NCBI GenBank assembly: GCA_022592445.1
Contig: JABYQR010000100.1
Coordinates: 61,388-125,387, forward strand
DNA: 64,000 nucleotides
DNA from: Cytidiella melzeri
Lineage: Eukaryota; Basidiomycota; Agaricomycetes; Polyporales; Irpicaceae
Reading direction: 5' to 3'
The notes below the pieces were generated by a model. The model made no database searches. It saw only the letters and a list, made by a program, of their open reading frames with translations, and was not told where the DNA came from. The translations under genes were made by a program, and so were the position numbers. Shown here piece after piece: positions 55,732 through 64,000 of the stretch (position 1 is the first letter of the stretch; the number at the start of each line of letters is the position of its first letter).

Positions 55732-57063
55732 CTAACCCCGGAAAGCTTGCGCAAGAGCTTCTACGGCATCTGTGATGAGCTGTTTACCTATTTCAAGAAC
55801 GCTACGAAATATGATGATGGGTTAGCTGTGTCGACGTGGTACCGTGAGATAAAACTGCTTACCCTACGAGCAGAACAACAATTCAGTAGCTTCAGCAAGA
55901 GGTTTCCAGAGACGTGTGGATGAAATATGCTACGCACCGTCCATAGCCATAATCGGGTGGGGCGCGCCCTTGTATACCTTGATTTTGACAGGAACACCTG
56001 CCGCCTTCAGCTTCTCACCATACACCACACCCTCGTCCCTCAGGATGTCCAACTCGGCTACGCCGATCCAAGCCGGCGGCGATTTCCTGAAGCTCTCTTC
56101 GGGGGCGAACATGGGGGAGTTGTCCCACTTTGACCAATCGGCCTGGTTCGGAGAGTAATTGTTTTTGAACCAGAGCATCTTCTTCGGTGTGAGGGCAACG
56201 GTGTTGGCGCACTCTGTCCAGGACGGATAGCGGTCATCAGAAGAAGACGCCGTGTTGTCTGTGACGGGTACGACGAGTACTTGGAATACGAGTGGGACTG
56301 GCGGGTTAGCTAGTGCGGCTTTGTGGGTGAGTATTGCTGCCAGGTTGCCTCCACTGTACGCGTGATGAGATTGGCACGGAGATCAACGATGAGTGGGAAC
56401 GTGACGGACCTGGATGAGCCGCCGACAGCATACTTGGCTGTGTTGACGTTGAGCTCTTCAGCCTTGCTGACGACCCAGTGCAGCGCCTCCTCTGCATCCT
56501 CCACGGCAGCAGGGTAAGGTTGTTCTGGGCCAAGACGGTAATCGACCGAAACCACAACACAATTAGCACCTGAGTAACGCTTCAGTAGAAGATCTGTGTT
56601 CATTACGAGGGGGTACTAATAGATATACATACGCTTGCACATGTTGCTCGAGAACGCGTTTTCTGTGCCGATATTCCCTAGCGTCCATCCACCTGTCTCA
56701 GACGCGTAAGTTGCAAAGTGCGATTCTGCTCCTCTGATGTCGAGACTGGGTTGAAGTGTGGTATGTACCTCCGTGGAAGAACAGGAATACAGGCCATCCT
56801 TTTACCGGTGCTTCACCCTCGGGAGTGAACACCCGCACCTGGCAATGGCTCAAGCTGTAATCCTTCACAGAGCCGACTGGAAGAGGAGCCGATCCTCCTT
56901 GCACAGGCGGTGCCTTGCGGCACTCTGGGTTCCATGGCAAGTCTTGAATGGGGACCTGGTACGCGGAAGTCTTGTTGTGATAGTCCGCGAATTCTGGGAG
57001 CAATTTGGGCAGAAGATCTGGGTGAATAGGCTGGTGAATCGTGCGGGCTGCTGGGGCAGACAT
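55732..57063 (-). CDS. HSL-type alpha/beta hydrolase (esterase/lipase)
   Basis: Exons 57063-56769, 56692-56633, 56593-56410, 56353-55938, a 1-nt exon at 55863 and 55801-55732 total 1026 nt, 341 aa. HSL-family blocks: PVFLFFHGGGWTLGNIGTEN (HGGG oxyanion loop), VVVSVDYRLGPEQPYPAAVE, the nucleophile region GGSSSGGNLAA (Ser in place of the usual GDSAGG), VAELDILRDEGVVY (Asp) and YKGAPHPIM (His). The last segment VLEIGKQLITDAVEALAQAF is the usual C-terminal helix. Joining it in frame to MAMDG requires one extra G, supplied by a 1-nt exon between two introns with good splice sites. Substrate unknown. Confidence 0.88.
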
Positions 57064-57395
57064 CGTGGCGAGTCGAGTGTGATGGACGTAGTGGTAGTAC
57101 TTACGGACACCGTGACATTTGTCTTGACCGATGAGAACCGATTGATCTATATTGCTGCGACTGAACCCAATGTTATCAACTTCACTTCGGAATTGGATTG
57201 TACTTACTCACAGTTTAACCGGCTTGTTTACGGTTGAAATCGATTACAGTAAGTAACGGCCCGGGTTACGCTTGCGATCATCCGAACGAGTCCTCAATCT
57301 CACCGGCCTTCAAGCAGCCATGTAGGGACATACATCTCTCACTCGTCTTCAGCTGCTGTCGAGCGCAGCAAGCTTACTTTCTAGAATCCGAAAAC
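57064..57395. promoter_or_regulatory. Divergent promoter, esterase and PLP-enzyme genes
   Basis: 332 bp between the two start codons. No distinct motif recognised. Confidence 0.45.
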
Positions 57396-58273
57396 ATGTC
57401 AGGATCAGCACTCCCGGCAAGCGTGCAAACCTACACCCCGCTCCAGCTCACGGCCGTACCATCAAAGGAGGCCTTGCTGCATGAATTCCGTGGCAAACCT
57501 CTCAGTTCTCTCAGAACGCCTGCTGTGGTCATCGACCGGTCTGTGTTCGCGCAGAACTGCGCAAAGATGCACAGCAGTGCGAAGGAATGGGGTGCGAGCT
57601 TCAGAGCTCATGTCAAGACACACAAAGTACGCAGTGAGGTCTGGCTGTTAGTTAGTTATCGTAAACTGATCGCCGTGTGGTGAAGACAGCCGAAGGAGTG
57701 AGACTGCAGTTGAGAAGCAGCACAGACCAGACGAGTGCCATAGTGGTCTCTACCATGATGGAAGCGTGGGAGGTGGTGAGAGCTGGGCTTGTGGCGGACG
57801 GAACAGTGAAAGACGTATGCCACGACATTGCGTGCCTCCGAAGGCCTGCATCTCACCTCGCTAGCAGATTCTGTACGGACTGCCGTTGCCTCCGAACAAG
57901 ATTGATGACCTCTCGAAGTTGAGGGACGAGCTAGCTCCTTACGGCGCGGTTGTGCGCATAATGGTGGATCATCCAGACCAGGTGCAATATCTTGAACAAT
58001 ACGAGAGTCAGCGAAAAACACCAGAGCTATGGTCTGTGTTTGTCAAGGTGGACTCGGGAGGCAGGTACGCACCTGTGTCCAACCTCCATCGCGGCCCCTC
58101 TGACATCTTCTCCAAGACGCGCAGGACTTGCGCCTACATCTCCCTACTTTGAGTCGCTGCTGACTTCCGTCTTCACATCCACTGCGGTATCCGTGTACGG
58201 CTTTTACACACATGCTGGGCAGTCCTATGCATCCACTTCCCTTCCAGAGGCATCGTCGTTCCTGTCTACTGAA
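57396..58273 (+). CDS. D-serine dehydratase-like PLP enzyme, N-terminal part, interrupted by a transposon
   Basis: Exons 57396-57626, 57686-57814, 57868-58064 and 58117-58273 give 714 nt, 238 codons. The fold-III (alanine-racemase-like) start shows LRTPAVVIDRSVFAQNCAKM and FRAHVKTHK with the PLP lysine, then ILYGLPLPPNKIDDL, VRIMVDHPDQVQYLEQY, VFVKVDSGGRRAGLAPTSPY and YGFYTHAGQSY. The family (D-serine dehydratase, D-threonine aldolase) is about 400-430 residues, so the C-terminal metal-binding domain is missing. After STE the sequence runs into gtatgg, a possible donor, and 31 bp later into a copia LTR (58304). The gene either resumes beyond the window, with the element in an intron, or is dead. 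Confidence 0.85.
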
Positions 58274-58559
58274 GTATGGTGCGCGTCACTTAGACGCCAC
58301 CACTGTTGAACAAGGTCACGTGACCGGCAAAATCGGCCGTGAAAAAAATCTACACAGGACTAGTGCTCTGCAAAAATACCATTATAATGCAATATAATCT
58401 CAGAATATCATTAAATACCCATTAAATACTCGCTTGTGGAATTTTTTTTAGAATACGATTACCATTAAATACAATACAATACATTACAATACAATACAAT
58501 ACTATTCCTGTATTTAATGGTATTCTAGAATATTATGCATGTGACAAGTTTTGAGCACA

Positions 58560-59035
58560 TGCATGTATGTACAGCCTCTTTCCTACAATTTGCACTGTTC
58601 ATGCACCCATACACAGTTTCTCAATGCTGCATAGCTACCTTAATCATTTGCACTGCCTTTGTTTTGCACTGCTCATGTACTCATACACATTTGTTGATGT
58701 TCCAGCTATGTTTTTTTTCTTTGTCTCTCCACTAATACAGACTGTTCCCTATGTTTTGCACTGCTCATGCCTCTATGTACAAGTTTTCATGTTGCATAGC
58801 TACCTTGATCATTTGTACTGCCCCTTTTTTGCACTGCTCATGGATTCATACATGTTTCATAGTGTTGCAACTATGTATTCCAGCTATGTTTGTGTGATCT
58901 TTGTCTCTCCACTTATACAGACTGTTCCCTATGTTTTTTGCACTGCTCATGCATCTATGTACAAGTTTTCATGTTGCGTAGCTACCTTGATTATTTGTGC
59001 TGCCCCTGTTTTGCACTGCTCATCATATTACCCTG
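58560..59035 (+). repeat. ~180-bp tandem repeat in the hAT 5' half
   Basis: cagactgttccctatgtttt recurs at 58738 and 58918, and gctaccttgatcatttg-type words at about 58634, 58798 and 58980, giving about 2.7 copies. The 157-codon ORF over it is itself periodic and unlikely to be a gene. Confidence 0.8.
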
Positions 59036-59139
59036 GTTGAAGGACTTTGTCATTGCATTGTAAAGCGGAACAAGGATGTCCAGCTTAATGATTGTCAAGT
59101 GAGCTGTGGTCTTCACGTAGGACATCTTGTTGTGCAGTA

Positions 59140-61310
59140 AGTGCCATATTTTCTCACAGCTTGACAGCACATTGGCTATCAGAAGAGAGCTACTATTTGG
59201 CCTTGGACTAGTGGTTAGCCCAGAAGAGGAAGATCTGTACCTTTGTGCTCGTGACGTACTTGTCAATGAAGCAGAAGATGAGGCTGGAGAAGCTGTGTTA
59301 GACAGAGAGGCCTCTGAACAGGAGAAGCTACCAGATAACAATGAGAGTGATACTGACTCAGAGTTGTCTGAGGCTGAAATTGCCAGCAGTGATGAGGACA
59401 TGGGAGAGGCAGTCACTAGTACTAAGAGGATGTCAATAAAAGCAAAACAGCAACCAACTGTTGCTGATAAGGTAAGACACTGTTCCTTAAATTACTTGAG
59501 CTAATAAAGTGGTCAGCTCCATGCTATTGTGGTAGTTGTTCTGCGAAGTGAGCCACGGCGCAAGAAAATGTGTCAGATCATCCAGAAATTGTGCAGCACA
59601 GAGCATCATCATCTTAATCTTATATGTGGTATGCCCATCCGGTGGAACACAACTCTGGCAGAGATTGAGTGGGGCATTCTTCTTCAAAATGTATGTGCAT
59701 TCTTGGCATTCTCCAGAGAACTTTGACTCTGTACTAATTTTATCCTAGGCTATCACATTCTGGGTTAACACACTGCCTGACGGGCTACGAGGCAAGAAAA
59801 GAGCAGCAGCTGTTTGGAAGCAAGCCAAGTTATACATTGATCCCAAAGGGTGGCAATTTTTAGAGAATCTTGTGGAAGTACTAGCAGTCAGTTTAGCTAT
59901 CATCACTTGTTGTTTGATTGTCTCTCACTTCACCTCAACAGCCATTCAAAGAATTCACAAGCAGTCTATCACAGAAGAAACTTCCAACACTTCCACAACT
60001 TCTTTCACTCTATAAACATCTTGAAAACCATCTCAGTAGTTGTCGTCTTGATGTGCACTTTTCAGCTCCAAATCTGCAAAAGGCATTGTCCATGGCACTT
60101 GCAAAGCATGATAAGCATATGCAGATTTTGTTAAAGAAAAAGTTCCCCCTTCTAGCTGCTGGTAAGTACATATACACTAGGCTATTCAGGCTAAATTGAC
60201 ATGACTCTGCAACCACAGTCCTTCATCCGTCTATCCGGCTGAAGTATTTTGAGACAGCAGTGTCACAAACATGCATACTTTTTCCTTTTTTTTTCTCTTA
60301 TTTTTCCTTATCTTATCTTATCAACGACACATGGCGCCTGCATGTGATCAGGTACATGTGACAGACCAGTCACATGATCATAGAAGGTGCTGGAACATTG
60401 TGGAACATTGTAGAACATCGCACCATAGCACACCATACGTTCCCACGGCAGTGTTAGGAGTACAGACCCGGTACCAGGGGTCCTTGTCTGAGATGTATAT
60501 AAACCCACCCTGTAGCTCCCTAAAGACCTCAGATTCTACCTCCTGGTCTTTAGGTGACGTCCACCTTGTACCTAGTCCTTCACAGTACTAATATAACCTG
60601 GTCTTTAGCTCATCGTTAGCTGCTCCCTCGTCGTTGTTTCTCCCTCATCATCATCATCTTTCCTGTCGTCATCGTCCACGCAAGTTCACTCGTCGTTCCT
60701 CCACCCCCCGTCGTCACTTCCTCGCTCTTCATAGAGTTTGGTTGTGTTCCTGACAAGCAGATTGGGATCAGGCAGTAGCAGCTCAAGCAGAGTGTCCTCT
60801 CAGAGAGGTTTATACCCAGTATTCTTCTGCTCTTGCCACAACCTTGCAGTCTGCCAACACATCCACATCTGCACAGCCAGCCAACAAGTCAATTTTTGCA
60901 TCTGCAATAGTCTTTGCATCAGTCACATCAGCTGCTCACCGGGAGACTGAGATAGAGCTTTACCTCAGTGGTGCACATTCTCCTCAGAATTATGAGGATG
61001 TACTCACTTGGTGGAATGTATGTACCACATTTAACACAAAATTGTGGTCCTTGCTAACCAACTTGCCTATGTAGAGTTATGCAAAGGTCTTTCCCACCAT
61101 CTCTCACATTGCACGAGACATGCTTGCAATTCCTGATTCAGTGTCTCACTTGAGAGGCTATTCTCATCATGCAAGCACACTATGAGAGACTCTCGCTCAT
61201 CTCTTGGGGCCAGGAAGGCATCAAAGATTGTTATCTCAAAGGAGTGGTTACAGATTGGGCTTGGTGAGGGTATTGAGTATCTCAATGGTGTGTCTATCTG
61301 GAGCAAGTAA
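59140..61310 (+). pseudogene. hAT transposase, degenerate or highly split
   Basis: Segments recognisable in order: the acidic stretch NNESDTDSELSEAEIASSDE (59127-59504 frame), MPIRWNTTLAEIEWGILLQN (hAT RWNST-type block, about 59630), KKRAAAVWKQAKLYIDPKGW, PFKEFTSSLSQKKLPTLPQL and CRLDVHFSAPNLQKALSMAL. After the solo LTR come ETEIELYLSGAHSPQNYEDV with LTWW, and the dimerisation end SSCKHTMRDSRSSLGARKAS through SKEWLQIGLGEG to a stop at 61310. A frameshift falls near 61150. The N-terminal BED finger and first catalytic Asp region are not found; tandem repeats occupy that place. Confidence 0.8.
60261..60755 (+). mobile_element. Solo copia LTR inside the hAT, 495 bp
   Basis: TGTCACAAACATGC to GTTCCTGACA, flanked by agcag at 60256-60260 and 60756-60760. 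Its 3' third matches the leader side of the copia remnant at 14706-14880. TATA at about 60496. A predicted leader intron 60554-60608 is bounded by cctggtctttag repeats (60542-60553, 60597-60608). Confidence 0.93.
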
Positions 61311-61884
61311 ATGTCATTGACTGCAGCTGTGGCCACCTGTGTGTATTAGCATACATGTACCAATTTGTTCAAAGTCTATGTAGTAGCACTGTCCAGTTGC
61401 AAGACAACAGAACATACCAAACTCCAATGAAGTAGTTGTAACATATACAGTGATGCTACTTATAGTGCATACTAATAGTCATGCATACCATCTTACTGTC
61501 TTCATGAGTTCATTGTACAATGTGTTAGCTATAAAAGCAAGACAATCAGAGACTCAGTTGAGCAAGGACTTGAACTTGTATCACCCAAATACTGACTATA
61601 TCATTAAATACCATTACATACCAATAAATACCAATACTAACCAATACCAATACTATTAAATACATTATTATTCAATACACATCACGTGATATTGGTATTC
61701 AATGGTAATCATTAAATACAGGCCAGTTGGAATATTTAATGGTATTTGCTAAGCACTACACAGGACCCGGCCCCGCCGCGTGCTAGCGAGAGTGAGCGAT
61801 CGGTGCGCATGAATTTTGCCTCGATCGTAGCAACGCGAGATTTATTATAATGTAAAATACCTTGAATACACTCTCATCTGCACT

Positions 61885-62175
61885 ATGCCTGGCCAACGAA
61901 ACCGAAGGGCAAAGAAGGAAGCGGCGGCTCGTGCGCGAGAAGGTCGTGCACGATCACGCCTTGAGCTTCAAACCGGGGAACGAGTGCGGTCGGCATCAAT
62001 CTCAAGTGCGCTGTTGTCTGACGGTGAGACGGGTCCCGAGTCAACTGTTGCGGAGGGTGTCTGTTCTTGGACCGAAGGAGTCAGCAGCTGGTCAGATGCT
62101 GAGTCAATTTCGAGCAATTGGACGGAAGATGGTGACTTACAGGACAGTGATGGTGATGGTGTTCGACTATATTAA
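61885..62175 (+). CDS. 96-codon ORF inside the copia LTR
   Basis: Starts MPGQRNRRAKKEAAARAREG, a strongly basic N-terminus, then Ser/Glu/Asp-rich with SWTEGVSSWSDAESISSNWT. It lies wholly within the LTR, upstream of the tatataag at 62211. Composition is protein-like rather than random, but there is no family match; it might be a chance ORF. Confidence 0.3.
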   Translation: MPGQRNRRAKKEAAARAREGRARSRLELQTGERVRSASISSALLSDGETGPESTVAEGVCSWTEGVSSWSDAESISSNWTEDGDLQDSDGDGVRLY

Positions 62176-62210
62176 ATTAGACGCTCAACGTACGGGCGCT
62201 GTAGTTACCG

Positions 62211-62218
62211 TATATAAG
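62211..62218 (+). promoter_or_regulatory. TATA box of the copia LTR
   Basis: ccgtatataagac, about 115 bp before the LTR end at 62330. Confidence 0.6.
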
Positions 62219-62330
62219 ACTAAAACTGATCAATGCAACGACATGCACTTTTGATCCCCAACTCCCACTGTGTGATCCCTCTCAGACTCGCTCCCTCAAC
62301 GCTCTCCACTACTTTCATAGCCTTCTAACA

Positions 62331-62344
62331 GGTTATGAGCCCCG
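62331..62344 (+). other. Primer binding site, half-tRNA type
   Basis: ggttatgagccccg follows the LTR end directly. Its complement contains ctcataacc, the anticodon-loop region of initiator tRNA-Met, as in copia elements primed by a cleaved half tRNA. Confidence 0.6.
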
Positions 62345-62428
62345 GATAAGCTCACTACCTCACTCATATTACTATCTGCACTCACTCTCTGCCCGCTGGT
62401 GGTTAATCCGCCGCGTGCCCACTAGTTG

Positions 62429-64000
62429 ATGAGCTCTGATCCTACTGATCAGCCTCAACCTCGTCGTTCTACGCGCGAACGAAAACAAACCGACTTTCTT
62501 CGAGGCACTATCCCTCGTACAACTCGCAGGAGACGTACCCCGGTCTTCACTCCTACTCCTACTCCTCCTCCTGCTCCTACCCCTCTTCAACAACCAACAA
62601 TGTCTTCCGCTTCTCGCGCTGTTACCCCAGGGCCTGCACCTTTCGACGACGCTCCCAACGTCGCTTCTACCTCTGCCGTCGTCGACCATCCCACTGCCCG
62701 CAACACGGCATCACGTCGAGTCTCAGCTCCTCCCTCTGATCGCCGTCGCACTCCTTTCGACACACTCCGCGACGACTTCGCCCGTCGTCACACCACTAAG
62801 CCATCGTCGGACGATAGTGACGATCCTATGGACGACGACGAGGCACACGAAAGGCGAAGGGGCAAACTACCCAGAGCCCGTCGTGCACCGTCCCCCTCGC
62901 CATCTGGCCCCACTGACTCTGCGCGAGCAGTGTCGTCCCTCCTTTCCGTGCCTCCAAAGCACAACGTGGAGTATACTATGTCGCTTAGCGACGTCCACAA
63001 AGCCTTTGCAGACGTTGGCAAACTTACAGGTCCTGATACCTGGCCGATGTGGAAATTCCGCGTCGATACTGCGATGTCGACCATCGTCGACTTCTATAGC
63101 TACAGGGGTGGTCTTACCATTCCTCAAGAGGTCCAACGGGCCGTCTTCAACGTCCTGGCTGGACACATCGCAGACTCTGTGATGGCCAACTATCTCAACG
63201 AGACCGCGCCGCACAGACTCATGGAGAAACTCTCCGAACGGTTCGAGCCGACTTCCACTATGTCGGACGCGAACGAAATCTTCCAACTTTTCTCCCTCCG
63301 CCGTCCTGTCCACGAAATGGACAAACTACTCGACGACGCGCACAACTTGTACTCGAAGATTTTGTCCAAGGGTATCGAATTCCCCCAACACATCTTCTAC
63401 TCCGCCCTCGTCGGCATCATTCCCCCCGCCTATGCGCATACTCGCGCTAGCTACGAGGCTGGCGTGCGTTCCCGTACTCCCGCGGGCGAGAAGTACGACT
63501 ACAATCCCATTTCTCTGAGCGTCGAGCTCCGCCGCGACTTTCATAGTTGGCGACTCGCTCATCCACTTGACCGCTCTCGGTCCAAGGGTTCGTCAACCCT
63601 CGTTCCTCGCGATAGGCCCGCTGGTGGTTCATCCGCCGCATCGCCAGCAGTCGACAAACGTGTCGAACGTCCGGCGAAAGCCACTTCCTCCGCTCGTGCG
63701 GCCGCCGCTCCTTACTCGAAGGAGAAGTCCGTTCGTGACACTTCGAAGATGAAGTGTTACAACTGCAACGAGACAGGCCACACAACGCCTACTTGCCCTT
63801 CGCCCTGGACAGAGAAGTCCAAGGAGGCGATGAAGAGGAAGGGTATCACCCGGAAGTCTGTTGCTGCTGGTGCCAAGGGCAAAGCTGCCACTGCCGCCGC
63901 TGCTGTTGCTACTCCCGCTGTTGCTGGTCCGTCGACAACTACTCCTCGTCGCAACCAGAGCGCGTGGGTGTCGGCTCTCTCTGAGTCCGACGTCACTATG
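62429..64000 (+). CDS. copia gag (to pol), open to the window edge
   Basis: An open frame of 524 codons from ATG 62429 to the right edge. Basic/Pro-rich N-terminus (STRERKQTDFLRGTIPRTTR), then the gag core (TGPDTWPMWKFRVDTAMSTI, HRLMEKLSERFEPTSTMSDA, LFSLRRPVHEMDKLLDDAHN) and the zinc knuckle CYNCNETGHTTPTC near 63755. An Ala-rich linker leads toward the expected protease. No stops or frameshifts are seen, so the element may be intact and recent. The host gene at 57396 is its target. Confidence 0.85.
   Translation, partial: MSSDPTDQPQPRRSTRERKQTDFLRGTIPRTTRRRRTPVFTPTPTPPPAPTPLQQPTMSSASRAVTPGPAPFDDAPNVASTSAVVDHPTARNTASRRVSAPPSDRRRTPFDTLRDDFARRHTTKPSSDDSDDPMDDDEAHERRRGKLPRARRAPSPSPSGPTDSARAVSSLLSVPPKHNVEYTMSLSDVHKAFADVGKLTGPDTWPMWKFRVDTAMSTIVDFYSYRGGLTIPQEVQRAVFNVLAGHIADSVMANYLNETAPHRLMEKLSERFEPTSTMSDANEIFQLFSLRRPVHEMDKLLDDAHNLYSKILSKGIEFPQHIFYSALVGIIPPAYAHTRASYEAGVRSRTPAGEKYDYNPISLSVELRRDFHSWRLAHPLDRSRSKGSSTLVPRDRPAGGSSAASPAVDKRVERPAKATSSARAAAAPYSKEKSVRDTSKMKCYNCNETGHTTPTCPSPWTEKSKEAMKRKGITRKSVAAGAKGKAATAAAAVATPAVAGPSTTTPRRNQSAWVSALSESDVTM

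Larger units (their letters stand above)
58361..61758 (+). mobile_element. hAT transposon with 8-bp target duplication
   Basis: Flanked by cacaggac at 58353-58360 and 61759-61766. Ends: TAGTGCTCTGCAAAAATACC and, inverted at the right, TAGTGCTTAGCAAATACCAT, the TA-nn-G start typical of hAT. Subterminal zones are rich in attaaatacc words. It contains transposase fragments (about 59140-61310), a 180-bp tandem repeat array and a solo copia LTR. Confidence 0.92.
58304..62330 (+). mobile_element. 5' LTR of a copia element, split by a hAT insertion
   Basis: TGTTGAACAAGG at 58304 and CCTTCTAACA at 62330 form a TGTT...AACA pair. Omitting the hAT (58361-61758) and one 8-bp TSD copy leaves an LTR of about 621 bp. 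It has tatataag at 62211-62218, and a tRNA-like primer site starts at 62331, followed by an open gag at 62429. The 3' LTR lies beyond the window. Confidence 0.8.

Noticed and set aside
58567..59040. 157-codon ORF as a membrane protein gene
   Set aside because: Its sequence repeats with the 180-bp DNA period; it is a translation of tandem repeats.

Overview
The window looks like a filamentous basidiomycete chromosome, probably an Agaricomycete. Nearly every host gene is cut by many 48-62 nt GT-AG introns. The gene set fits (PEX16, RTA1-type membrane protein, GT31 glycosyltransferase, CorA transporter, RBM39-like splicing factor), as do the transposons (MULE, hAT, Ty1/copia, DIRS-type). All calls are from reading the sequence; no database search was run. 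Exon joins marked as checked give an uninterrupted frame whose total length is a multiple of three. LAYOUT: (1) 1-29.9 kb is a transposon island. A 4.5 kb Mutator-like element (610-5152) has 140-bp TIRs and a perfect 9-bp target duplication. A decayed copia element on the minus strand (about 5.8-14.9 kb) was hit by a 126-bp MITE, a solo LTR and a 4.4 kb composite palindrome that itself carries a solo LTR. Then come solo LTRs of two further families, a Tc1/pogo-like element inside one of them, a roughly 60-bp minisatellite in inverted arms, a DIRS-like tyrosine-recombinase retrotransposon (19.06-23.42 kb) and about 6 kb of AT-rich repeats. (2) 29.9-58.3 kb is gene-dense: a small secreted protein with a triplicated intron-bearing leader, RTA1-family protein, SGS-domain protein, GST-like protein, GT31 glycosyltransferase, CorA transporter, Ser/Pro-rich coiled-coil protein, PEX16, cupin, SDR, a ketol-acid reductoisomerase without a presequence, RBM39-like factor, RidA, an HSL-type esterase and a D-serine-dehydratase-like PLP enzyme. 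(3) 58.3-64 kb is nested transposons again. A copia element with an open gag entered the PLP-enzyme gene, apparently in an intron. Its 5' LTR was split by a hAT element with an 8-bp duplication, and that hAT by a solo copia LTR. POSSIBLE THEMES: RidA, the D-serine-dehydratase-like enzyme and KARI are metabolically linked (2-aminoacrylate, pyruvate, branched-chain amino acids), but co-function is inference. The most unusual signals are (a) the A+/B+/A-/B- palindromic element at 9354-13777, with a Cys-motif ORF in both arms; (b) predicted leader introns, bounded by direct repeats, in two or three LTR families, plus leader duplications in the MULE and the secreted-protein gene, all consistent with intron gain by tandem duplication; and (c) a predicted 1-nt micro-exon in the esterase gene.
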